A stretch of 64,000 nt of DNA from Shewanella oneidensis MR-1. Lineage in GTDB: Bacteria; Pseudomonadota; Gammaproteobacteria; Enterobacterales; Shewanellaceae. The stretch's first letter is position 1. Each line of letters starts with the position of its first letter. Of this stretch, positions 17,026-26,224 are shown piece by piece. The notes beneath the pieces were generated by a model, which saw only the letters and a program-made list of their open reading frames with translations, searched no databases and was not told where the DNA came from. The stretch covers positions 186,001 to 250,000 of the forward strand of contig NC_004347.2 of the NCBI RefSeq assembly GCF_000146165.2, in the 5' to 3' direction. The translations under genes were made by a program, and so were the position numbers.

Positions 17026-18878
17026 CAAAACGTTTTTTACCGTATTTTGCGACTCAATGCCTTGGCGCACTTAATGACAATATCTACAAAAATGTGCTGT
17101 TGTTATTGGTGACCTTTAGCCAAGTCAATAACCTCCCTATTAGTGTCGATATGTTTGTCAATTTGGCTGCTGGGGTGTTTATTTTGCCGTTTTTCCTGTT
17201 CTCGGCCCATGCGGGTGTGGTGGCCGACAATATGGATAAAGCGAAACTTATCCGTCGATTAAAATTGCTCGAAGTCATCATTATGTTCAGCGCCGCACTT
17301 GCCATTGTGAGCGAGAATTACATGATGATGTTATTGCTGCTGTTTTTAACTGGCAGTCAGTCTGCCTATTTTGGCCCAGTCAAATATTCACTGTTACCTC
17401 AAGCTTTAAAGGAAGATGAGTTAGTCACAGGTAATGCGTGGGTTGAGATGGGGACATTTCTCTCAATCTTGATTGGTACCTTGGGTGCGGGGATTTTAGT
17501 CTCTGACAACAATGCGACCCTTTGGTCGGCACTCACGGTGGCAGCTCTCGCTTTAGCAGGTTATTTATCTAGCCGAGCTATTCCCGCTTTACCGCCGCAG
17601 GGCGCAGTGCAAAAGATTCCTTTTCGGCCATTATCGGGTACGTGGCGCTCGATTCAAAAAGCGCGCCAAACGCCTTCAATTTGGATGGCGATCCTCGCCA
17701 TTAGTTGGTTCTGGTTTTTGGGCGCGACGTATCTGACCCAATTCCCTAACTTTGCCAAGTTGCATCTGCATTCTGGCGCGACTGTAGTGTCGCTGTTGCT
17801 GGGGATGTTCTCTATCGGGATTGCAGTAGGTTCGTTTGTCTGTGAGCGTTTTTCCTTTGGACATGTGGAATTAGGTTTGCTGCCTTTTGGGGTGCTCGGG
17901 TTAACCGTGTTTGGAGTGGATCTGCTGTGGGCGATTCCGCCAGCACCTGCGGATGCAAGTTTTGTCTATGGCTTACAAACTTTTATTGCCCAATCACAAC
18001 ATTATCGTGTGATGCTGGATTTCTTTATGATTGGCGTCAGTGGCGGTTTGTTTATTGTGCCTCTGTACGCCTTTATTCAAACCCGCTCCGCGAAGGGGGA
18101 ATGTGCGCAGGCGATTGCCGCGAATAACATTATGAACTCGCTGTTTATGGTGGCTTCGGCGTTGTTGTCTATGTTGCTGCTTGGGGTGGCTGGCTGGAGT
18201 ATTCCGCAGTTGTTCTTACTGCTAGCGGTGATGAATTTCGTTGTTGCTCTCTATGTGTATTCACAAGTGCCTGAGTTTACGCAGCGATTTATCAGTTATT
18301 TACTGAGCCATGTGCTGTATCGTGTGACAGTGACTGGGCGGGATAAGATCCCTAAAGAAGGTGCAGGCATTATCGTCAGTAACCATGTGAGTTATGTCGA
18401 TGCGCTGATCATTATGGGAGCTTCAACTCGACCGATTCGATTTGTGATGGATAAATCGATCAGTGAAATCCCAGTGCTAAAGTATTTATTCCGCCATGCG
18501 GGAGTGATCCCAATTTGCTCTCCTCGGCAGAGTGAAGCAACTTACAATCAGGCTTTTGAATCGATTCATGAGGCGTTAGCGAATGGTGAGTTAGTGTGTA
18601 TCTTCCCCGAAGGCCGTTTAACGCCGGATGGCGAATTAGGCGAGTTCCGCCCCGGAATCGATAAAATACTCGCTCGCGATCCGGTGCCCGTTGTCCCAAT
18701 GGCGCTTAATGGCTTGTGGGGCTCTTACTTCAGTCATAAAGACGGCCATGCATTAACGACTATGCCAAAACGCTTTTGGTCTAAAGTGTCGGTGAATTTA
18801 ACGGATGTGGTTGATGGGCAAGATGCCAATCGGTACGCTTTAAGAGATGCCGTCGCCCATCTGCTCCACAAATATTAA
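17016..18878 (+). CDS. MFS transporter–PlsC acyltransferase fusion
   Basis: The product has 620 residues. Residues 1–420 form a major facilitator domain of about 12 helices resembling the lysophospholipid flippase LplT (it opens ATQCLGALNDNIYKN). Residues 440–620 are a PlsC-type acyltransferase with NHVSYVD (His457, Asp462, the HX4D motif) and FPEGR at 530–534. E. coli uses separate LplT and Aas proteins, and other bacteria fuse LplT–PlsC–acyl-ACP synthetase; here the adenylating synthetase domain is absent. The expected role is import and re-acylation of lysophospholipids at the inner membrane. Translation is coupled to the TetR gene through a 10-base overlap. Confidence 0.88.
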   Translation: MLLTKRFLPYFATQCLGALNDNIYKNVLLLLVTFSQVNNLPISVDMFVNLAAGVFILPFFLFSAHAGVVADNMDKAKLIRRLKLLEVIIMFSAALAIVSENYMMMLLLLFLTGSQSAYFGPVKYSLLPQALKEDELVTGNAWVEMGTFLSILIGTLGAGILVSDNNATLWSALTVAALALAGYLSSRAIPALPPQGAVQKIPFRPLSGTWRSIQKARQTPSIWMAILAISWFWFLGATYLTQFPNFAKLHLHSGATVVSLLLGMFSIGIAVGSFVCERFSFGHVELGLLPFGVLGLTVFGVDLLWAIPPAPADASFVYGLQTFIAQSQHYRVMLDFFMIGVSGGLFIVPLYAFIQTRSAKGECAQAIAANNIMNSLFMVASALLSMLLLGVAGWSIPQLFLLLAVMNFVVALYVYSQVPEFTQRFISYLLSHVLYRVTVTGRDKIPKEGAGIIVSNHVSYVDALIIMGASTRPIRFVMDKSISEIPVLKYLFRHAGVIPICSPRQSEATYNQAFESIHEALANGELVCIFPEGRLTPDGELGEFRPGIDKILARDPVPVVPMALNGLWGSYFSHKDGHALTTMPKRFWSKVSVNLTDVVDGQDANRYALRDAVAHLLHKY

Positions 18879-18894
18879 TTTGCAGATTGAGATA

Positions 18895-18934
18895 AAGAAA
18901 ACCGTGGCAACAGGCGCACGGTTTTCTTGTTTTT
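18895..18934. terminator. Bidirectional terminator between the MFS–PlsC gene and mnmH
   Basis: AAGAAAACCGTG pairs with CACGGTTTTCTT over 12 bases around a 10-base loop. T-rich sequence follows on the plus strand and A/T-rich sequence on the other side, so it can stop transcription from both convergent genes. Confidence 0.8.
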
Positions 18935-18955
18935 AGCATGCAGAGCTGTACTCGC

Positions 18956-20086
18956 TTAGCCGAGATTCTCTTGCGATAAGCTATCTTGCGATAAGTTATC
19001 TAACCACTCATGCATGGCTTGGTGATTTCCCCTAAAAAGCACTCGGTGTGCTTTTTTTTCTAATTGGTATTCATACATGGGATCGTAATACTTCTGCAGT
19101 AGCAGGTTTATCCAGGCCAAATGCTGCGATGTTTGGTTTTGATTGAGCTGCTGCGACAGCGCTTGTTGCATGGTGTCTTGCAATTCTTGATATTGTTTAC
19201 CGCCGAGACGTTTACGAATACTCGTAAGGCTTTGCAATAGATATTGGCTAAAGGCATTAAAGCCCGCCTCAATGCCTAAGCGTTCAACAAAACCTTGATG
19301 CATTTTATGGACATATTCATCGAGTAAGCGATTTAGCCTAATGTCGTCGGCTTCTTCTAATACCAAAATATCGGCAGCTTGCATGGCGTTGTAAAAGGAT
19401 TGCGGTAGTGCAGAACGGCCAATCAGAAAGCTTTCATCCTCAAGCAGTAAGCAGGAATGATTGTCCTGTTGGTGGCGGAGTAGTGCGATGGCGAGCTGAT
19501 TTTCAAAGTTAATTTGTGTCGGTTGCGGGTCGATATTTTTGCCAAAACTCGATCCCCTATGATTGGCTATGCCCTCAAGATCGACCGCTTCTTTGCGTTG
19601 TATTAAAAAATCGGTTTTGCCACTGCCCGTCATGCCACTCAGGCTTAGCAAGGGTTGCTGGCTTGGTGTTGTCTCAATTACACCAATTAAATATTGGCGC
19701 ATGCCTTTGTAGCCGCCCTGTACATAAGGTACGGTAGCGCCAGCTTCTTTCAGCCATTGCTGAGTTAATTGTGAGCGTAGGCCGCCACGAAAGCAGTACA
19801 GGTATGCCTCGGGCTGAGCTGCTAAAAATCCTAACCAAGCATCAATTCTTTGTTGTTTTACCGCGCCATGCACAAGGGAATGGCCCAAGGCTATTGCGGC
19901 TTGTTGACCTTGTTGTTTATAGCAAGTGCCGACTTTTTCCCGCTCCTTATCGACCATTAACGGCAGATTGACTGAGGAAGGAAACGCGCCTCGATTAAAT
20001 TCAATTGGTGCCCTTAAGTCGATCAACGGCTTCCCAGCAACAAAGATATCGCGATATTGCTGGGCCGGGATGAGCGTTGTTGTCAT
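18956..20086 (-). CDS. mnmH: tRNA 2-selenouridine synthase MnmH (SelU)
   Basis: The product has 376 residues from the ATG at 20086, whose A is the last base of the selD stop. A second ATG two codons earlier (20092) is possible. It replaces sulfur by selenium in 2-thiouridine at the tRNA wobble position, through a geranylated intermediate, using selenophosphate. The N-terminal rhodanese domain has the catalytic Cys98 in CFRGGLRSQ; the P-loop GMTGSGKT is at 151–158. It forms a two-gene operon with selD, which makes its selenium donor, as in many gammaproteobacteria. Confidence 0.93.
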   Translation of the reverse strand: MTTTLIPAQQYRDIFVAGKPLIDLRAPIEFNRGAFPSSVNLPLMVDKEREKVGTCYKQQGQQAAIALGHSLVHGAVKQQRIDAWLGFLAAQPEAYLYCFRGGLRSQLTQQWLKEAGATVPYVQGGYKGMRQYLIGVIETTPSQQPLLSLSGMTGSGKTDFLIQRKEAVDLEGIANHRGSSFGKNIDPQPTQINFENQLAIALLRHQQDNHSCLLLEDESFLIGRSALPQSFYNAMQAADILVLEEADDIRLNRLLDEYVHKMHQGFVERLGIEAGFNAFSQYLLQSLTSIRKRLGGKQYQELQDTMQQALSQQLNQNQTSQHLAWINLLLQKYYDPMYEYQLEKKAHRVLFRGNHQAMHEWLDNLSQDSLSQENLG

Positions 20087-21144
20087 TAACATAGCACCAC
20101 ATTGGTCGCGGTGGTGGGGGCTTCTAATGAACCAATACAAATAGGTTCAATCTGATTGGCATTGAGTAGCGCCACTAACTCAGCTTCGGCTTCACTTGAT
20201 ACCGCCACTAACAAACCGCCACTGGTTTGGGGATCGCACAAAATCGCTTTTTGGTGATCGGTTAATTCGGGCAAGTGCTCGCCATAACTATCGTAGTTAC
20301 GATGGGTGCCACCGGGAACGCAGCCTTGCGCTAAGTAGTCGAGGGCGCGAGGTAAGAGCGGCACGGCATCGAGCTTTAATTTGGCGGTGAGTTTAGCGCC
20401 TTGGCACATTTCGAGCAGATGGCCCGCAAGGCCAAAGCCAGTGACATCGGTCAGGGCGTTTACGCCATTAATCTTCGCAATCTGGGCGCCTATGCTATTG
20501 AGCTGGCACATGGCATTCACCGCAATGTGGCTATCTTCATCTTTTAGCTTCTTCTGCTTTTGTGCCGTGGTGAGGATACCAATCCCGATCGGCTTAGTGA
20601 GATACAAACGATCGCCGGCTTTTGCGGTATCGTTTTGTTTTAAATCTGTAAGGGCGATTTGCCCAGTCACAGCCAGCCCAAAAATGGGTTCAGGTGCATC
20701 GATACTATGACCGCCAGCCAGCATAATGCCTGCTTCCATACAGGCTTGACGGCCACCGTCGACCACTTGCTGCGCGATTTCGGCAGGCAATTTGTTGATT
20801 GGCCAACCTAAAATGGCAATCGCCATCATCGGCGTGCCACCCATGGCGTAGATATCACTAATCGCATTGGTGGCGGCGATGCGGCCAAAGGTAAATGGAT
20901 CGTCGACAATGGGCATAAAAAAATCAGTGGTGCTGATAATGCCGACTTCCTCATTGAGTTTATACACGGCCGCATCATCGCGACTCTGATTACCGACTAG
21001 CAGATTAGGATCGGTAAATACGGGGAGCTGAGAGGCTAAAATGGTCGTCAGTACCTTGGGGGAAATTTTACAGCCACAACCGGCACCATGACTATATTCG
21101 GTGAGTTTGATGCTATCGGTAGAAGGTAGTGTGGAATTCGACAT
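20086..21144 (-). CDS. selD: Selenide, water dikinase SelD
   Basis: The product has 352 residues. It makes selenophosphate from selenide and ATP. The catalytic segment SHGAGCGCK places Cys23 where E. coli has its essential Cys17, so this is the cysteine and not the selenocysteine form. An AIR-synthase-like core follows, with [10 protein letters not shown] and [16 protein letters not shown]. It overlaps mnmH by one base and no other selenium gene lies in the window, so the selenium is needed at least for tRNA modification; use for selenoproteins cannot be judged here. Confidence 0.95.
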
Positions 21145-21240
21145 GAGCCTAACATCCTGTAAAAAGTAAATGAGGCATCATCATAATAGGATACGGCCAC
21201 CATGCAAGGCGGCCGTATCATTTTTACCGAGAATTGTGGT

Positions 21241-22347
21241 CTAGCTATAAGTTGCTGTCAGGCTCTTCCAGCTTTTTTGTTGGTTCAGAAATCGGGTTTT
21301 CAACTCTTCGACTTGCTGTAATAATTGCTGATCGACCAGTTGCTTACGTTTGGCCTCTAACAGTGTCTTTTGGGCTTGGTAATATTCGAGTAAGTGTTGT
21401 TTCATCAACTCATACTCTTGTTGAATTTTTTCAATTATTTCATCGGCATTTGGCAAATTGAGCACTTTGTTTTTGGCATGTAATAGCTGCATCTGTAAGC
21501 GGGCACTCTCTATCCGCTCCTGCGGGCTAGTACGTAAATCTTTGGCTAAACCGACCCAAGATAAAGACTTTATCAGCCACTTAGTGGGATCGTAATGCCA
21601 CCACTTGATGCCGTTACGGTAATCGTTTTCGAAGATATGGTGGAAATTATGGTAACCCTCACCGTAGGTCAGTACAGCCAGAAAACCGTTGTCGCGGGCA
21701 GTATTTTTATCGGTATAGGGTTGGCAGCCCCACACGTGAGCGAGGGAGTTGATAAAGAAGGTACAGTGATGCACGACCACTAAGCGCAGGAGCCCCGCCA
21801 TCAACAACATGCCTGCGATATTCCCTGTAAACCAACCTAGCAGTGCCGGTAGACCAATGTTCATAAGGAGCACAAGTGTAAGATAGTGCTTATGTTGCCA
21901 CATCACGATACGATCGTTCTGCAAATCACGCACGTTTTGATAGTCATGGTAACGCTGAGCTTGATACTCGCGTAGCATCCAACCGATATGGCTGTACCAG
22001 AAGCCCATTTTGGCAGAGTAAGGGTCTTTATCATTATCATCAACATGTTTATGGTGCACACGATGATCCGACGCCCAATGTAACGCACTGTTTTGTAATG
22101 CTAACGCGCCACCAAGAGCGTAAAGGAAACGTATTGCAGGGTGTGTCTTATAGGCTTTATGTGACCAGAGTCTATGGTAACCTGCGGTGATCGACAGGCC
22201 ACTGGCAAAGGCTAAGACCACAAAAGCAATCCATTCACTTGCACCATAACCGTAGACAATTCCATACCAAGGAACGAGGATGACCGCACTGAGGAAGGTC
22301 AAGCTAAATAGGATGACATTAAGCCAGATGATAGGGGGTTTTTTCAT
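21241..22347 (-). CDS. Acyl-CoA/fatty-acid desaturase (delta-9 type)
   Basis: From the ATG at 22347 the product has 368 residues; an in-frame ATG 21 bases earlier lacks a ribosome site and touches the FabR operator. It has four or so membrane helices and the three histidine boxes of integral-membrane desaturases: HRLWSH (58–63), HRVHH (95–99) and a late EGYHNFHH. The C-terminal 80 residues form a charged coiled-coil-like tail (EIIEKIQQEYELMKQ), longer than in the shortest family members. It introduces a double bond into acyl chains for membrane fluidity. It is divergent from fabR, with a FabR-type palindrome in between, so repression by FabR is expected. Confidence 0.92.
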   Translation of the reverse strand: MKKPPIIWLNVILFSLTFLSAVILVPWYGIVYGYGASEWIAFVVLAFASGLSITAGYHRLWSHKAYKTHPAIRFLYALGGALALQNSALHWASDHRVHHKHVDDNDKDPYSAKMGFWYSHIGWMLREYQAQRYHDYQNVRDLQNDRIVMWQHKHYLTLVLLMNIGLPALLGWFTGNIAGMLLMAGLLRLVVVHHCTFFINSLAHVWGCQPYTDKNTARDNGFLAVLTYGEGYHNFHHIFENDYRNGIKWWHYDPTKWLIKSLSWVGLAKDLRTSPQERIESARLQMQLLHAKNKVLNLPNADEIIEKIQQEYELMKQHLLEYYQAQKTLLEAKRKQLVDQQLLQQVEELKTRFLNQQKSWKSLTATYS

Positions 22348-22371
22348 TATAATTTCCAATATTCGCATTTG

Positions 22372-22389
22372 AGCGTACAGCTGTAAGCT
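22372..22389. promoter_or_regulatory. FabR-type operator
   Basis: AGCGTACAGCTGTAAGCT is an 18-base inverted repeat (AGCGTACA–GC–TGTAAGCT, one mismatch). It matches the FabR operator known from E. coli fabA and fabB (AGCGTACAnnTGTACGCT, from memory). It lies 25 bases before the desaturase ATG and 102 bases before fabR, where it could control the desaturase and perhaps fabR itself. Confidence 0.8.
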
Positions 22390-22490
22390 AATTTAGCCTA
22401 GCAATCTTATTTGGTCAAGGTGGATGGGGCTGTGTTTCAAACGTAAAAGCGGTATTATCGCGTCATTACATTCAGTTAGCGGATTGAAGA

Positions 22491-23105
22491 ATGGGTATTC
22501 GTGCACAGCAAAAAGAGAAAACTCGGCGGGCATTGGTTGATGCGGCTTTTAATCAGCTTAGTGCTGAGCGAAGTTTCTCTAGCTTAAGTTTGCGAGAAGT
22601 GGCGAGGGAAGCCAACATTGCACCCACATCCTTTTATCGTCATTTTAAGGATATGAATGAACTCGGTTTGACCATGGTTGATGAAGGCGGACTGACGCTG
22701 AGGCAAATGATGCGTAAGGGGCGTCAACGCGCCGAGGCGGGCGGCAGTGTTATCCGTATTTCTGTCGATACCTTTATGGAAGTGCTCGATTCTAATCCAA
22801 ATGTCTTCCGAATCTTACTGCATGAGCGCTCAGGTACTTCGGCGGCATTTCGGGCGGCGGTTGCCCGTGAGATTGAGCACTTCATTTCTGAACTGGCTCA
22901 TTACACTGAAGCTACTGCCGGGCGAACGCCTATGCTCGCCAGAGCACAGGCCGAAGCATTAGTGACCTTAGTGTTTAATGCTGGAGCATCGGCATTGGAT
23001 ATGAAGCGTGCTGACCGTAAAGTGCTCGCCGATCAATTAGTGATGCAGCTGCGGATGGTCGCCAAGGGCGCTGAAGCATTACAACATAAAGTTGAACATC
23101 GGTAG
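22491..23105 (+). CDS. fabR: Unsaturated fatty acid biosynthesis repressor FabR
   Basis: The product has 204 residues and is a TetR-family regulator. The DNA-binding segment [30 protein letters not shown] is that of FabR, and the C-terminal domain ([17 protein letters not shown]) matches the FabR ligand domain. FabR senses the balance of unsaturated and saturated acyl chains and represses desaturation and fabAB genes. The divergent desaturase and the FabR operator in the shared intergenic region support the call. In E. coli fabR is also close to trmA; here an accessory island separates the two genes. Confidence 0.92.
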   Translation: MGIRAQQKEKTRRALVDAAFNQLSAERSFSSLSLREVAREANIAPTSFYRHFKDMNELGLTMVDEGGLTLRQMMRKGRQRAEAGGSVIRISVDTFMEVLDSNPNVFRILLHERSGTSAAFRAAVAREIEHFISELAHYTEATAGRTPMLARAQAEALVTLVFNAGASALDMKRADRKVLADQLVMQLRMVAKGAEALQHKVEHR

Positions 23106-23128
23106 TTTGGATACGGTTTGACTAATAA

Positions 23129-23153
23129 AGGAGCCCTAGGCTCCTATATTTTT
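23129..23153 (+). terminator. Probable terminator after fabR
   Basis: AGGAGCC–CTA–GGCTCCT is a perfect 7-bp stem with a three-base loop, followed by ATATTTTT. It lies 23 bases after the fabR stop and just ahead of the IS3-family element. Confidence 0.7.
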
Positions 23154-23229
23154 AGATGGGAAGTAATGAACCGCACCAGTAATTTTGGACACCGCGCTAA
23201 GCGAGTAGAATGGCTTAACGAGGTGAACC

Positions 23230-23519
23230 ATGACATCAAAGAACAAACGCAAGTCTTATACCGCTGAATTTAAGGTTGAAGCCCTGAAGTTAGCGCAAAT
23301 CAAATCAAAGGCATAGTTGCGGTAGCCAAGGAGTTGGGGCTCTACGAGTCTCACTTGTACAACTGGCGTGCTGCCTTGGAAAAGAAAATGAACGTCAGCC
23401 AACGGGAAGCTGAGTTATCGGCAGAGGTGGCTCGCCTCAAGCGCCAGCTGGCTGAACAGGCCGAGGATATTGCAATCCTAAAAAAGGCCACCACCTACTT
23501 AGCGAAGAACCAAAAATAA
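23230..23519 (+). pseudogene. IS3-family orfA (helix-turn-helix), frameshifted
   Basis: The ATG at 23230 opens MTSKNKRKSYTAEFKVEALK, the usual start of an IS3 orfA product, but the frame stops at TAG 23314 after 28 codons. The rest (VAVAKELGLYESHLYNW, then a leucine-zipper-like LSAEVARLKRQLAEQAEDI) continues in another frame to 23519. A small indel near 23300 explains this. The protein would bind the IS ends; it cannot be made intact here. Confidence 0.85.
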
Positions 23520-23533
23520 GCTGGTTTGAGTTC

Positions 23534-24389
23534 ATGCTTGAGCACCAGCACCGCTTCTCGTTGAAGCGCATGACCGTGGTGCTCAATGTATCGCGCAGTG
23601 GGTAGTAAGTATGCCTGGCGAAACACCGGCACATCCCCGAGCAAGCGAAAGCGACAACGTAATGAGCAGGATGCTAAAGTCAAAGCCGCTTTTGATGCCA
23701 GCAAACAGCGTGATGGTGCCCGTCGTATTCAGGCAGAGCTTGCTGAAAATGGTGACAAGGCTGACATTAAGACCATTGCCGACAGCATAAGGCACCAAAA
23801 TCTGGTGCCTAAGGTGGCGCGTAAATTTAAGGTGACCACTAACAGCGAGCATAGACTGCCGGTAGCGCCAAATTTGTTGGAACAAGACTTTACGGCATCA
23901 GCGACAAACCAGAAATGGGTAAGTGATATCACTTACCTGATGACCAGCGAGGGCTGGCTCTATTTGGCCGTTGTCATAGACCTTTACTCCCGGGCTGTGG
24001 TGGGCTGGTCAATGAGCTCAAGGATGACTGCTGAGTTGGTTTGTTACGCACTGACAATGGCCTTGTTCCGGCGCGGGATGCCGACAGGAGTGATAGTCCA
24101 TAGCGACCGAGGCAACCAGTATTGCTCACATGCTTATCGCAAGCTGGCAACATTACACGCGTTGCAGTTGAGTATGAGCCGCAAAGGCAACTGTTGGGAC
24201 AACGCGTGTGCAGAGAGTTTCTTCCACTCGCTGAAAGTGGAAGCGGTTCAATACGAGCCGCTTATGGATCGGGAAACCATGCGCTGAGCAGTATTTTAAT
24301 ACATAGAGGTTGATTATAACCGTACCCGAAGGCACGGTACCCTTGGCTACGTCAGCACGGTAAGCTATGAACGGAAAAATGTCGCTTAA
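23534..24389 (+). pseudogene. IS3-family orfB (DDE transposase), multiply disrupted
   Basis: The start MLEHQHRFSLKRM is in one frame, interrupted by TAG-TAA at 23603–23608, and the body resumes in another frame as YAWRNTGTSPSKRKR. The rve integrase core is well preserved: WVSDITYL (first Asp), VIVHSDRGNQYCS (second Asp) and GNCWDNACAESFF (Glu). Two in-frame stops, TGA at 24285 and TAA at 24297, then cut off the C-terminal YIEVDYNRTRRH segment, which is still readable to 24389. With at least three lesions the transposase is inactive. Confidence 0.88.
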
Positions 24390-24425
24390 TCGCGTGTCCA
24401 GTTTTACCGGAGCGGTTCAGCCAGC

Positions 24426-24602
24426 ATGCCCCTGGATTATCTTCACACTGATTACAAAAGACTTGCTCGATTAAATCTAATGCGGGATATCCTTTCACGA
24501 CTGGATTATCGCAGTGAAAAACATCATCTGGTGCACCCAGACAGCTCTGTCGTATTTAAGTTTACACCTGAGTTTCTGCAACAAAACATACTCGCGAACT
24601 AA
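24426..24602 (+). pseudogene. Possible 3' remnant of a gene cut by the IS3-family element
   Basis: An open frame of 58 residues starts seven bases after the IS end, with no ribosome site before its ATG. It reads MPLDYLHTDYKRLARLNLMR at the N terminus and ends FTPEFLQQNILAN. I do not recognise a family. The adjacency to the IS end and the lack of initiation signals suggest the tail of a disrupted gene, but a chance frame cannot be excluded. The remaining bases to 24759 hold nothing I can name. Confidence 0.3.
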
Positions 24603-24759
24603 TCAATATCAGACATGGTTCGGTGTTTAGGTTGGCACTGAATCATGCGCAGATATTCTGATAAATCATCCCCAACGACGCCATATTTTTTTGAAGCCGC
24701 TCCAGAAATTATTCAACATTTTTGTGTTCATTACCGCACAGACTCACTGAAACACAAAG

Positions 24760-24776
24760 TGTACAAGAGGTGTACA
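24760..24776. promoter_or_regulatory. Paired TGTACA sites upstream of the stress-gene cluster
   Basis: Two copies of the palindrome TGTACA are separated by five bases (11-base centre-to-centre, about one helical turn). They lie 31 bases before the start of the DUF1269-like gene. Such an arrangement is typical of an operator, but I know of no regulator for it and no clear -10 or -35 is visible. Confidence 0.3.
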
Positions 24777-24807
24777 CAACCACATGTTTGCAGGAGCAAG
24801 CATAACC

Positions 24808-25326
24808 ATGAAAAACTACGTCGCAGCACTATTTTCCTCACACGACCAGGCTGAGAGCGGTATCCGGGCACTGCAAAAAGGCGGTTTTGATATGCAGGAG
24901 CTGTCTATTGTTGGTCGTGACTATCACACTGAAGAGCAGCCATTGGCTTATTTTAATACAGGAGAGCGTATTAAGTTTTTCGGAAAAGTAGGTGCAACCT
25001 GGGGGGCATTAGTTGGAATGCTGCTTGGTTCTGCCCTGATATTTATTCCGGTATTTGGACACATTGTTGTACTTGGTCCTCTTGTTACAACGCTCGCGGC
25101 AGGAATTCAAGGTGCTGTGGTGGGAGGTGGTGTCAGCGCTCTTTTTGGTGCATTAACTGCTATTGGCATTCCCAAAGACTCCATTATTCGATACGAAACA
25201 GCAATAAAAGCCGACAAGTTTCTGGTCATAGTGCATAGCAGCATTGGGGAACAGTCGTACGCACGAGACTTACTCAGCCAAGCTGGTGGAACAGATATTG
25301 AGTCGAATCCAATCGCCCTATTATAG
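24808..25326 (+). CDS. DUF1269-like / general-stress-protein-17M-like membrane protein
   Basis: From the ATG at 24808 (CAGGAGCAAG upstream) the product has 172 residues. The N-terminal part, YVAALFSSHDQAESGIRALQ, followed by ELSIVGRDYH, is the small alpha/beta domain of general stress protein 17M/YflT-like proteins. A long Gly/Ala-rich hydrophobic region follows (GATWGALVGMLLGSALIFI and a second segment), giving two membrane passes or a glycine-zipper hairpin. The end returns to the alpha/beta pattern (ADKFLVIVHS). It is probably an inner-membrane stress protein. It is first in a run of three stress-type genes. Confidence 0.7.
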   Translation: MKNYVAALFSSHDQAESGIRALQKGGFDMQELSIVGRDYHTEEQPLAYFNTGERIKFFGKVGATWGALVGMLLGSALIFIPVFGHIVVLGPLVTTLAAGIQGAVVGGGVSALFGALTAIGIPKDSIIRYETAIKADKFLVIVHSSIGEQSYARDLLSQAGGTDIESNPIALL

Positions 25327-25372
25327 CCAGCCGTCATGTAGGTGAGACTAATCTTAACCAGAGGACAGAAAA

Positions 25373-26089
25373 ATGACTTTTACTATGAAATTAATAGCGT
25401 CAGCGATTGGAATCAGCTTACTACCACTCTCATTTGCAGTATCCGCGCAATCGACTCCACAGCCAGCCGCCAAAATTGCAGAAGCAAAGGATAGCGCTCC
25501 GGAACCGCCATCAGGGTGGATGATTATCGATGAAGTGGTTTGGTTGCGTTTTGTTGACGAGCCAACACAGCATCTGATTTCAGCTCGAGACAGTTTTGTG
25601 AAAGGAGATTTTGAGCATGCCTCTGACGAAGTGTGTTTAGCTGCCGGATATCTGCATATTGCGGTACGTAAAGCAGATAAAAAATCGAAGTCTGCTCTGA
25701 CTAAGTCAGCACAGGAGCTCGACACTCTTAGCAGTGAGCTTCATAGCAATAAAGCCACCACGCTGCTGAGCATTGATCAGGTATTTGCTCGAGCAGTCTA
25801 TGCGCTTGCAGCAGATCATCAGGCAAAAGTGCGTATCGCCATGCAAGCTCGCAATTATAAAACTGCAGGACACTATCTGCATAGCGCCGTTACTGAGGTT
25901 GAGCAAGCCGCAAAATGGTCTGGCCATGAACTGGAATATAGCGCTGCAGTTACCGCAAAAGATACACGAGTCCTTGCCGGTAAGATGGTTGAAGGAACTG
26001 GCTACGTGGTTGATGAGGTAGGTAAAGGTGTGGAATGGGCTGGAACAGAAATTGAGAAACTTGGCCGAGTCATCGAACCAGGTAAGTAA
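25373..26089 (+). CDS. Exported helical protein of unknown function
   Basis: The product has 238 residues. The N terminus is a signal peptide (Met-Thr-Phe-Thr-Met-Lys, a hydrophobic core, cleavage after AVSAQ or VSA). After a Pro/Ala-rich linker the body is rich in Ala, Lys and Glu and should be largely alpha-helical, with HLISARDSFVKGDFEHASDE and MQARNYKTAGHYLHSAV resembling paired-helix repeats. I do not recognise a named family; a distant relation to YfdX-type periplasmic stress proteins is possible from composition only. GAGGACAG precedes the ATG and the gene follows the DUF1269-like gene by 46 bases, so it is probably co-transcribed. Confidence 0.6.
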   Translation: MTFTMKLIASAIGISLLPLSFAVSAQSTPQPAAKIAEAKDSAPEPPSGWMIIDEVVWLRFVDEPTQHLISARDSFVKGDFEHASDEVCLAAGYLHIAVRKADKKSKSALTKSAQELDTLSSELHSNKATTLLSIDQVFARAVYALAADHQAKVRIAMQARNYKTAGHYLHSAVTEVEQAAKWSGHELEYSAAVTAKDTRVLAGKMVEGTGYVVDEVGKGVEWAGTEIEKLGRVIEPGK

Positions 26090-26224
26090 TAGATTATTAA
26101 TCTGACAGTACGGGATGTAAACCGCACAGATTGTGCAGTTCTGTTGGGAGTTCGGACAGGAAATACTTCCTCTATGCATTTTTAACATGTATAGAGCCAC
26201 TCATAATCCTTTAAGGAATTAATC

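Larger units (their letters stand above)
23167..24419 (+). mobile_element. Degenerate IS3-family insertion sequence
   Basis: The element spans 1253 bases. The left end begins TGAACCGCACCAGTAA and the right end, read in reverse complement, TGAACCGCTCCGGTAA. The similarity continues through TGGACAC and TAAGCGA, giving imperfect inverted repeats of about 38 bases. Inside are an orfA/orfB pair of IS3 type, both broken. The bases flanking the two ends (AAGTAA on the left, GCCAGC on the right) show no target duplication. That is consistent with an old copy or with rearrangement at one end. Confidence 0.88.

Noticed and set aside
20086..21144. Selenocysteine-containing SelD with an in-frame TGA
   Set aside because: The catalytic position is an ordinary cysteine codon and the frame has no internal TGA.
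23895..24240. IS3 orfB as a functional recombinase recruited by the neighbouring genes
   Set aside because: The catalytic core is intact but the gene has stops and frameshifts on both sides, so no complete protein can be made.
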